A stretch of 64,000 nucleotides of DNA from Fistulifera solaris (taxonomy: Eukaryota > Bacillariophyta > Bacillariophyceae > Naviculales > Stauroneidaceae). Below are positions 56,073-64,000 of the stretch, in pieces. Every line of letters starts with the position of its first letter. Positions within the stretch are counted from its first letter, which is position 1. The translations under genes were made by a program, and so were the position numbers. Below the pieces are notes generated by a model, which saw nothing but the letters and a program-made list of their open reading frames with translations, did no database searches and was not told the DNA's origin. The stretch is taken from contig AP026127.1 in assembly GCA_030295235.1 (NCBI GenBank), forward strand, positions 436,501 through 500,500, in the 5' to 3' direction.

Positions 56073-56539
56073 GACGGCCGAGATTTTGCCCATCATTTCC
56101 AAAAAAGTCGCACGATTGTTAGGTCCCCGGGGTCTGATGCCCAACGCGAAAGAAGGTACGCTGCTACAGGGCAGTGCCGAATTGTTGGAAGCCCTCGAAA
56201 CGCAATTGGCGGGCAAACAAGTGCCGTACCGGACCGAGAAAGAAGGCATCGTGCATGTCCCCGTCGGTAAGGGTTCGTTTGGGAAAGCCAAATTATTGGA
56301 GAATATCGGTCAAGTCATGAAGACCATCTTTGATGTGAAACCGGAAAATTACGGCAAGGGAAAGAAAAAAGAAAACGACGGGCAAAGGAACCAAATATTT
56401 GTTGCGAGCTAGTGTCTCCAGTACACAAGGAAAAGGGGTTCGTCTCGATCTGCGTACCGTCGATCCCAATAGCACCTTCTTTCTCACTTCTCCGGAAGAA
56501 GTAGCAAAAGCAGCATTGGTGCCGGACGCGCAGGGATGA
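56073..56539 (+). pseudogene. 3' fragment of uL1m (unit 3)
   Basis: It looks identical to the fragment in unit 2, including the same frame-shifting A6. It is followed by the intact SDR gene on the opposite strand. Confidence 0.9.
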
Positions 56540-56688
56540 AGAAATAGATGCGCTTATCAAATTAATGATAGAAATTTCGTCTTAACTTGTACGAAATAAA
56601 TCATTTTATAATACAATTGTAGGGCGTTTATTGACGTAAGATGGATGCACTGTTATTCGGTTGGAGGTCTATCTACTACTTGATTGTC

Positions 56689-57841
56689 TCATTCCACCGT
56701 AGCAGTGTTTTCCGCATTCATAAACTTTTGCACTAGACTCTCCGAGAAGTTCCAAAGATCCTCTTGCAGACGTTCATCTAAAGCCAATTCATTAATCACT
56801 TCTTTGGACTGAGGGTGAAAATATTTTCCGCGAATGTTTTCGGATGCCAGTCGATCTTTCGCTACACCCAAAAAGTGGCCCGTCAATGCACCTTCCTCGG
56901 TACTCCACAATACCGACTGCAGCTTGTCAAACACTTTCAACATAAAGGGTGCTTCCGAGAAAATCTTGTCGACCAAAGGTGTCCGGACGAGACCCGGGTG
57001 AAAGGCATTAACGTAGATGTTAGAATTGGGTCCTAGACGCTTCGTGAGGGCTTTTGACCAAACGATTTGTGCCAACTTGGACTGTCCGTAAGACAGATTT
57101 TCCATGCCTTTCATGAAAGGCTCTTTACAACCATTCAACGTCTCCAGATCGGTAGCAACGCGGTACGAATAGGTACTGAAGCTCGATCCGGAGGACGTCG
57201 AAACAACGCGCGCCATGTCGGATCGTTTCAGCATCGGTTCCAATAGTTTGTATAGAAAATGGTGCGAAAGATAGTTGACTTGAAACATTTCTTCCATACC
57301 ATCCGCAGTGATCGGAACACAGTCTTTCGGACCGTCTTTTTTGGGAACATAATTGTATCCGGCATTGAGAAATAGCATATCCAATGCTTTCCCACCATGG
57401 TGCAGCATGTATTCGTGGGCCGACTCTCGTACGGATGCCAACGAGGCCATGTCCATAAGGGTCGTCATAACGGGCCCTTTGGGATTTTCCTTTTGAATTG
57501 AAGCGGCGGCTTCGGCGCATTTCGTGACGGACCGACACGCCAGAGTCACTTCGGCTCCCAATTTCGCCAATTGACGAGCCACTTCGTAACCGATTCCGGA
57601 ATTCGCACCCGTCACCAAAGCCCTCTGGCCCGAAAGATTCTGTTTGTTGAGATCTTCAAACGAGAAACCCCACGGTTCATCCGCAAATGCCGGCGACAAC
57701 CCTTCCAGTGGGGGGAGCACATTGTTTGAGAAGTCGATATACTCCAATGTGACGAGGAATTTCCGTAAAGAGGAACACATGCACCAAAATGGCCACGAAC
57801 ACCGCCAGGTAGGCACCGGATTTCAACAGATGATTCAACAT
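56689..57841 (-). CDS. Membrane-anchored short-chain dehydrogenase/reductase (one frameshift)
   Basis: The product is 383 residues from the ATG at 57839-57841 after removing one base from the A3 run at 57767-57769. This choice gives an N-terminal membrane anchor (YLAVFVAILVHVFLF) joined to RKFLVTLEYIDF. The Rossmann fold is complete: cofactor loop VTGANSGIGYEVA, ACRS (the Arg after strand 2 favours NADP), DMLFLNAG, catalytic Ser in STSSGSS and YGQSK as the YxxxK pair. It resembles retinol-dehydrogenase/WWOX-type SDRs acting on lipophilic alcohols or ketones at membranes; the substrate is unknown. Its 3' end is part of the triplicated unit. Confidence 0.85.
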
Positions 57842-58180
57842 GGTAGACAATGTATGATATGAGAATGATCGACGCGCTTTGTGAAGGTTCTTGTTGGTTC
57901 TAGAGTGATGGAATGAGCATAATGCGGTTGAAATTTATTATGCGAGCGTATCGACTTCCTTATTGTTCCAGTTTTTGAAGATCCGTTGCGGTCATTCTGA
58001 AATTCACTATGACGTCTAATGTATGTGACAATGTCTCCGACTCGAACTGTTTCAGTCCCGGAAATTCCTCGAATTTTTTAGACTAAAATTTTTTGTATTT
58101 TGATCAATAATTGATCATGACACACTAGCTAGCTAGATAAAACGTTCTACGAAATTTTTTAAAAAAAATGGCTTAACATA
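57842..58180. other. Intergenic region between the SDR start and the tandem array
   Basis: No gene is visible. It should contain the SDR promoter. It is AT-rich with TTTTT/AAAAA runs and ends at TACTACGTACTCCGTAG, where the first degenerate repeat unit begins. Confidence 0.4.
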
Positions 58181-58186
58181 TACTAC

Positions 58187-59766
58187 GTACTCCGTAGTCT
58201 TTAGGCTTACGGCAGCCAAGCCTAGAGGTTGTACAGTAGGCTTGAACCAAAACACAAAGGATTCCGTTTTGCGTCCCTCGCATCCATCCATTGTCATTCA
58301 ACTGCGAATACAATCATAATTACGGGTAAAGAAAGTTCCAACAAAGATGATTCTAAAGTATTTCTGTTAAGAGTTTTTTTTTAATTTTCAGGTCGAAAAT
58401 CCGAGGATCGACACGTTGAATTTTCACTATGAACCGGAGTGTTGGTTTACACCAGCCAAGACTGGATTGTACAGTAGTCATGAACCGAAAACCGAACAAC
58501 AAAGGGTTCCGTTTTGCGTCTCTCGCATCCATCCATTGTCATTCAACTGCGAATACAATCATAATTACGGGTAAAGAAAGTTCCAACAAAGATGATTTTA
58601 AAGTATTTCTGTTAAGAGTTTTTTTTTTATTTTCACGTCGAAAATCCGAGGATCGACACGTTGAATTTTCACTATGAACCGGAGTGTTGGTTTACACCAG
58701 CCAAGACTGGATTGTACAGTAGTCATGAACCGAAAACCGAACAACAAAGGGTTCCGTTTTGCGTCTCTCGCATCCGTCCATTGTCATTCAACTGCGAATA
58801 CAATCATAATTACGGGTAAAGAAAGTTCCAACAAAGATGATTTTAAAGTATTTCTGTTAAGAGTTTTTTTATTTTCACGTCGAAAATCCGAGGACCGACA
58901 CATTGAATTTTCACTATGAACCGGAGTGTTGGTTTACACCAGCCAAGACTGGATTGTACAGTAGTCATGAACCGAAAACCGAACAACAAATGGTTCCGTT
59001 TTGCGTCTCTCGCATCCGTCCATTGTCATTCAACTGCGAATACAATCATAATTACGGGTAAAGAAAGTCGCAACAATGATAGTTCTGAATGACTTGTTAA
59101 GAGTCTCTTTTGTTTTCACGTCGAAAATCCGAGGATCGACACGTTGAATTTTCACTATGAACCGGAGTGTTGGTTTACACCAGCCAAGACTGGATTGTAC
59201 AGTAGTCATGAACCGAAAACCGAACAACAAAGGGTTCCGTTTTGCGTCTCTCGCATCCGTCCATTGTCATTCAACTGCGAATACAATCATAATTACGGGT
59301 AAAGAAAGTTCCAACAAAGATGATTTTAAAGTATTTCTGTTAAGAGTTTTTTTTATTTTCAGGTCGAAAATCCGAGGATCGACACATTGAATTTTCACTA
59401 TCAACCGGAGTGTTGGTTTACACCAGCCAAGACTGGATTGTACAGTAGTCATGAACCGAAAACCGAACAACAAAGGGTTCCGTTTTGCGTCTCTCGCATC
59501 CGTCCATTGTCATTCAACTGCGAATACAATCATAATTACGGGTAAAGAAAGTCCCAACAATGATAGTTCTGAATGACTTGTTAAGAGTTTTTTTATTTTC
59601 ACGTCGAAAATCCGAGGATCGACACGTTGAATTTTCACTATGAACCGGAGTGTTGGTTTACACCAGCCAAGACTGGATTGTACAGTAGTCATGAATCGCA
59701 CTTGCTTCATTTCCAAAACGTCGCCTTTGACATCACAACAAAGCAATGTCGACTTCATTGCCATCC
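58187..59766 (+). repeat. Tandem array, six ~242-bp units plus one degenerate unit, carrying the shared core
   Basis: Core starts are at 58421, 58666, 58908, 59149, 59392 and 59632 (spacing 240-245 bp), with a decayed unit from 58187. Units contain TTTTCACTATGAACCGG, AGTGTTGGTTTACACC, AAGACTGGATTGTACAGTAGTCATGAA, then GTTCCGTTTTGCGTCTC, TTACGGGTAAAGAAAGT and CGAAAATCCGAGGATCGAC. Units are 95% or more alike by eye, the most homogeneous array here. Two alternate short variants (AAAGATGATTTTAAAG and AATGATAGTTCTGAATG) suggest two-unit steps of amplification. The recurrent short frame inside is not evidence of coding. Confidence 0.92.
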
Positions 59767-60008
59767 ATTGTTCGTCCTAATATATTAAATGAAATAAATA
59801 AACAGGTGTTTCTGCTTCGTTTTCTCTTTCACAGCGGCCAAAGCAACAATCCACCGTCAAGCTTTTTCTTGAAGGTCCCAAAAGGACCCCAATTTTGCCG
59901 GACGGGGTCTTAAAAAATAACTGCAACGCTTATTGGCATTACTAGCTTGGTATCCCACGTGTTGCTGTTAAATTATTATTTCCTCTTCTATTTACTTAAC
60001 TATTGATG

Positions 60009-60860
60009 CTATAAATCTACATATGAACTCGTTTCCTCCACAGGACGACACGTTTTCATGTTACGCCACCAGCTTTGTTGAAAGCAAGCATGCGGTCCAT
60101 TGCCATGCAAACACCGAGATACCGTGCGTACATCATGCGTTTGCTCCAATTGTAGAATCAATTCTGGTAAGCGTTCAAAAATGGCCGTCGTTTCGCTATC
60201 AGCATTCCCTTCGTACGAGGGTACATAGACAGCATTTCCGTAATTCCGCACACATTGCTGCGGAGTGTTTTCAATAATGATGGTTCGTTCTCGTGTAAAT
60301 ACACTGGATGACTGCTTCTTGTGTTTCTTCCATACCTTAGCCAAGTCTTTGGTCTCACGGCACGGGCAAGTAAAAATGGCGCCATTCTGACACGTGCATC
60401 GCTCGCACGCGTGACGATAGGACTCACACCAGCAACACAACGACACTTCCCCGTGCACATGCCTGGGAATTCGTGCCCGTGTCACCATATGATCGGCGGT
60501 CCACACGAATGCAAAGAGATTCCGACAATCGAGTCCTTGACAGTCGTGTTGCGGATCGAGGGCGGAACAGATTTTCCAAGTCACATAATGAGCCCAACTG
60601 GCGTGTGCGGCGGTCCAAACGGCGACAACATGGTTCCGTGCTTGACACCAGCGTAAAAAGTCCAAGACCGCCGGTCGTAAGAAGGTTTCCGATGCAGATG
60701 GATGTTCACTGCTGCTGCTTTCCGCCACGAGGGTTCCGTCGAGGTCAAGAATAATGCCCAGTCGTCGATCGGATGATAAACTTTCCTCTGGCATATATTC
60801 CTCCGAGGATGAGTCTAACGAAGCTCTCACCGAAGAAGGACTGAGGGCACGCGGGGGCAT
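60009..60860 (-). CDS. FCP1/SCP-type (NLI-interacting-factor) HAD phosphatase with Cys-rich insert
   Basis: A single frame of 283 residues from the ATG at 60858-60860. The catalytic loop is IILDLDGTLV (~residues 36-45, DxDGT). Motif II-like VVAVWTAAHASW, and IIIENTPQQCVRNYGNAV near the end, place it in the CTD-phosphatase-like group of HAD enzymes, which remove phosphate from Ser/Thr of proteins such as the RNA polymerase II tail. Between the domains lies an unusual Cys-rich insert (CCWCESYRHACERCTCQ...CPC, ~145-172) with at least eight cysteines, likely a zinc-binding loop. No BRCT domain follows. The substrate is not known. Confidence 0.8.
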   Translation of the reverse strand: MPPRALSPSSVRASLDSSSEEYMPEESLSSDRRLGIILDLDGTLVAESSSSEHPSASETFLRPAVLDFLRWCQARNHVVAVWTAAHASWAHYVTWKICSALDPQHDCQGLDCRNLFAFVWTADHMVTRARIPRHVHGEVSLCCWCESYRHACERCTCQNGAIFTCPCRETKDLAKVWKKHKKQSSSVFTRERTIIIENTPQQCVRNYGNAVYVPSYEGNADSETTAIFERLPELILQLEQTHDVRTVSRCLHGNGPHACFQQSWWRNMKTCRPVEETSSYVDL

Positions 60861-61688
60861 ACTGAAGGACTGTTGTTGTGACGTTGAATAATGCGAAAGA
60901 ATCGAATGCCTTGGTGGCTGTCGTGCATTATGAGCGAAAGGATGCTAGATGAATGATTCGTGAAGCTAAGAGTTGAAAACTGGTCTCGAAAGCGGGTCAA
61001 TGATAACTTTTTTATTCATGATTCATGACGAAAACGGATCGATCGATCGTTTTCGAGTGTGTGTCTGCGATGCGGACGATTGGCTTTTGTTCGCAAACGT
61101 GGTCTTTTTTTCGCGCATGTGTGCAAGAAATGCGATCTGCGCACGTGCGCGTGCGGAGCATTTGCTTGAAGCTTGAAGCAATCCGAACACTTCTGAATGT
61201 CCCATAAAGTGTACAGTAGTAAAAAGTTACTATGGTACCAACTGTTGTCAGTTTTCACCACGACTGGTTTTAGTCACGAGCGCTGGTTCGTTTTAGATTC
61301 GTTTCTCGCCTCACTCAACGACCTATTGATCCTCTTACACAAGATCTTGAAGATATTTGACCGTTCAACCACTACCAAACGTAAGACTGCACTTGAAAGA
61401 AGCGTAGATATGCAGGCAAACAATAGAAGACGTAGCGCCCGTCATTCTTAGTTGAGGCTAGGTTGAGGTACGAAGGCAAGAAATTAGGCTTATTTAGTTG
61501 ATCACGCTACCCAAAACAGTCTGGAAAACAAGGTTGTTAACAGCGTTGGAAAAGCCTTCAAAATGTTACGTCATAACTCCCGTATCTTCCGTCTTCAAAA
61601 TATTTACGATCTCCACGGCACCCGCAATTTTCACGGTTGCAATCAGTCATGAACCAATTCATCTTTAGTCCACAAAGTCTTATCTGTG
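60861..61688. other. Intergenic region with one solitary core repeat
   Basis: There is no convincing gene. The core copy at 61219-61282 is the only structured element; a weak half-core (CACGGTTGCAATCAGTCATGAA) lies near 61635-61656. Confidence 0.45.
61219..61282 (+). repeat. Solitary copy of the core repeat
   Basis: It reads AGTTACTATGGTACCAACTG, TTGTCAGTTTTCACC, then ACGACTGGTTTTAGTCACGAG. It is closest to the array at 2.3-3.5 kb (ACTATGGTACAA, CACGACTG, GTCACGAG). Confidence 0.7.
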
Positions 61689-62718
61689 CTAGTTCCCCGC
61701 ATCGCTGAAATCACCGACTCGCATAACTAGCTTTCCTTGCACATGTCCCGAATGAAGCTTCTCCAAAATCCCGTTCGGCATGGTAGCCTTGGTCCAATGC
61801 ATATTCATTTCATCGAGGCACGGAGACAGAGGCGCGCGGATTCGTCCCGACGACATCCAGTTCAGTATTTGTGCCATCATTTGGCTGGGTTGCGAATGCG
61901 AAAAATGCGTTCGAAAGCAGCTAAATACGGTTTCCGTGTACACCGTGACCGACTTGAAAAGACGAAATCCAGGTTGAGTGACCGAATTGAAGGTCCCGCC
62001 ACTACTAAACAAATACGCCCATAAGGACGAATCACTTCGGACATGGAATGCATGAGAGATGGTGTCGGTTCCGCCAAGCACAAAATCGCGTCGACACTAC
62101 CCTGGGGTCCTCCCGGCAATTCTTGCAGAAAATCATGGGGGATACACCGCGAGGCCCCGTTGGTACGACACCAGTCACGGGATGTATCGGAGGTACAGAT
62201 AATTTCTGAATTCGGATGCAACGCCCGTGCCATGCGTGTCGCCCAACTCCCGACTCCTCCCGCGCCTCCCACAATCAATAGAGTCTGCACGGATGTAGTA
62301 CTCTCGGTCAGTAGTCCCAATTTCTGCAACGATTCGTACGCCGTACAACCCGCCAAGGGGATACTAGCGGCTTCCTGTAAGGTTATTTGTGGGGGTACCA
62401 GGGCGGCTGCCCGTCGATCCACTCGACAATACTGAGCGTACGATCCACTCTTTGTTGGATCCAACAGGAAACAAATAGAAGCCCCGACGGGAAAGGCGGC
62501 TTCGTCCGGCGTTTCTTGAACGATTCCGCTACCCGCAAACCCGCTCACAAAGGGAAAATTGCTGGTGCGAGTATGTAGTTTTGTAAATCGACCGGATTCA
62601 AATCGGAGCAGGCGACTTGGACCAACAAAAAGTCGGGAGGATCGATCGGTATATCGACGGTTTGCAGCGAAAGGGTTTGTCGAAACTCTCCCGCTTCGGT
62701 GGCCGCTAAAGCTAGCAT
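61689..62718 (-). CDS. Zinc-type alcohol dehydrogenase-like / quinone oxidoreductase (MDR), two frameshifts
   Basis: The product is 343 residues from the ATG at 62716-62718 (MLALAATEAGEF) after adding one base at the A3 run 62549-62551 and the A4 run 61957-61960. With these, the N-terminal GroES-like domain (VQVACSDLNPVDLQNY...VSGFAGSGIV) joins the Rossmann domain (TLLIVGGAGGVGSWATRMA) and the C-terminal segment (FRTHFSHSQPSQ...GILEKLHSGHVQGKLVMRV). The zinc ligands of true alcohol dehydrogenases are absent, so this is a zinc-independent MDR of the type often called ZADH or quinone oxidoreductase. NAD(P)H-dependent reduction is expected; the substrate is unknown. Confidence 0.85.
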
Positions 62719-62899
62719 CGGGAATTAGTGTTGCTGGTGAAGTGTCCTTATCCAATAAAGACAAAAGATCTGGCGCTGCGTTATCTTTGATTATTTTGCA
62801 ACAGAAAAATTTTTTGCGATGAAACCTTTTTGCCGCCGTTTTATTACCAAAATGCCATGGATATCATCTTCATTCGAAACATGAGTAAATAAATAATGG

Positions 62900-64000
62900 T
62901 AAATGTTCGACACGCAACTATTTGCGTGGAAAGGCATCCGTATCGTCGAGCGCCATTTTCACTATGGTGGTAAAGAGTTGGTTGTACGCGATCGCGACTA
63001 ACTTTCAGTCACTTGAAACGCCACCGAAGCAATGAGAGCACCAAAGCTGTCCACAAACGAAAGCGCGAAGTCTTCTATAATCAAATACCATGGAAATACA
63101 AATATATGAACTAACTATCATCTTCATTCGAAACGCAACTATTTGCGTCGAAAGGCATCCGTATCGTCGAGCGCCATTTTCACTATGGTGGTAAAGTGTT
63201 GGTTGTACGCGATCGCGACTAAAATTCAGTCACTTTTAAACGCCACCGAAACAATGAGTGCACCAAAGTTGTCCACAAACGAAAGCGCGAAGTCGTCTAT
63301 AATCAAATACCATGGAAATACAAATATATGAACTTAACTATCATCTTCATTCGAAACGCAACTATTTGCGTCGAAAGGCATCCGTATCGTCGAGCGCCAT
63401 TTTCACTATAGTGGTAAAGTGTTGGTTGTACGCGATCGCGACTAACTTTCAGTCACTTTTAAACGCCACCGAAGCAATGAGAGCACCAAAGCTGTCCACA
63501 AACGAAAGCGTGAAGTCTGTAATCAAATGCCATGGAAATACAAATATATGAACTAACTATCATCTTCATTCGAAACGCAACTATTTGCGTCGAAAGGCAT
63601 CCGTATCGTCGAGCGCCATTTTCACTATGGTGGTAAAAAGTTGGTTGTACGCGATCGCGACTAACTTTCAGTCACTTGAAACGCCACCGAAGCAATGAGA
63701 GCACCAAAGCTGTCCACAAACGAAAGCGCGAAGTCTTCTATAATCAAATACCATGGAAATACAAATATATGAACTAACTATCATCTTCATTCGAAACGCA
63801 ACTATTTGCGTCGAAAGGCATCCGTATCGTCGAGCGCCATTTTCACTATAGTGGTAAAGTGTTGGTTGTACGCGATCGCGACTAAATTGCAGTCACTTTT
63901 AAACGCCACCGAAGCAATGAGTGCACCAAAGCTGTCCACAAACGAAAGCGTGAAGTCTGTAATCAAATGCCATGGAAATACAAATATATGAACTAACTAT
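62900..64000 (+). repeat. Tandem array of ~221-bp units running past the window end, carrying the shared core
   Basis: Five units have core starts at 62956, 63177, 63400, 63619 and 63840 (spacing 219-223 bp). Units contain CGCAACTATTTGCGT (itself a palindrome), GGCATCCGTATCGTCGAGCG, the core (TTTTCACTATGGTGGTAAAG, TGTTGGTTGTACGCGATCG, CGACTAA-TTCAGTCACTT) and AACGCCACCGAAGCAATGAG. The first unit is partly diverged at its left edge. In this family GACTG is changed to GACTA, so the hairpin is weaker. The array continues beyond base 64000. Confidence 0.92.

Larger units (their letters stand above)
54681..56768. repeat. Tandem triplication of a 696-bp unit spanning the uL1m and SDR 3' ends
   Basis: Units are 54681-55376, 55377-56072 and 56073-56768, each starting at GACG. 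Every unit holds the last ~two-fifths of uL1m, the short intergenic region and the last 80 bp of the convergent SDR gene. Junctions fall where GACG in uL1m (GGCGACGGCC) meets GACG in the SDR (GCAGACGTTC), a 4-bp microhomology. Units 2 and 3 look identical; unit 1 differs only in two homopolymer lengths (A7 for A6 at 54709, A5 for A6 at about 54974). Confidence 0.95.

Noticed and set aside
58429-59390. Recurring short frames inside the ~242-bp array (and similar ones at 63143-63991)
   Set aside because: They repeat only because the DNA unit repeats; length varies with indels and no coding signal such as synonymous bias between units is visible.

Overview
The window reads as nuclear DNA of a diatom, most likely a raphid pennate close to Phaeodactylum (inference, not tested by any search). 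The evidence is a fucoxanthin-chlorophyll a/c antenna gene with the diatom plastid presequence motif (AAAFAP), a DUR3 urea symporter, short GT-AG introns of 61-92 bp, compact genes on both strands without operons, and many stramenopile-type uncharacterised proteins.

Layout. 0-4 kb: 3' part of an LRR-like gene plus a decayed tandem copy of its end, an ankyrin gene, a tandem array of ~220-bp units and a tRNA-derived SINE-like insertion with target-site duplications. 4-20.6 kb: GPN3 GTPase, pepsin-like protease, Nit1-type amidase, an uncharacterised gene with an internal stop, a coiled-coil protein, a PAQR/HlyIII membrane protein, organellar PheRS and a 5.4-kb DENND4-like RabGEF. 20.6-30.6 kb: a truncated inverted copy of part of DUR3, the decapping enzyme DCP2, a C2-domain membrane protein and the full DUR3. 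30.6-49 kb: a 2.3-kb repeat-rich spacer, a Rab8-type GTPase, a small plastid-targeted candidate, a HAD phosphatase, a sulfotransferase-like gene, a second LRR-like paralogue, an ARM-like protein, a mitochondrial basic protein, the scavenger decapping enzyme DcpS, a TPR protein and SRP68. 49-64 kb: a 461-bp MITE-like element, the antenna gene, an RRM protein with a mitochondrial presequence, uL1m and an SDR caught in a tandem triplication, a CTD-type phosphatase, an MDR oxidoreductase, and three more tandem arrays.

The genes are mostly housekeeping and do not form one pathway. Thematic pairs are DCP2 with DcpS (two ends of mRNA cap decay), the DENND4-like GEF with the Rab8-like GTPase, and the mitochondrial translation set (PheRS, uL1m).

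Two window-wide observations matter most. First, four tandem arrays and several solitary copies, otherwise unrelated in sequence, share a ~60-bp core: TTTYACTAT, then GTGTTG, then a GACTG...CAGTC hairpin. The four arrays also share a unit length of roughly 190-245 bp, mostly about 220. This looks like one repeat superfamily. Second, 19 genes carry 33 single-base frameshifts, nearly all in homopolymer runs. In each gene, undoing them makes the coding length a multiple of three and rejoins a domain, so consensus error is likelier than mass pseudogenisation. Coordinates of those genes are given end to end with the shift positions stated.
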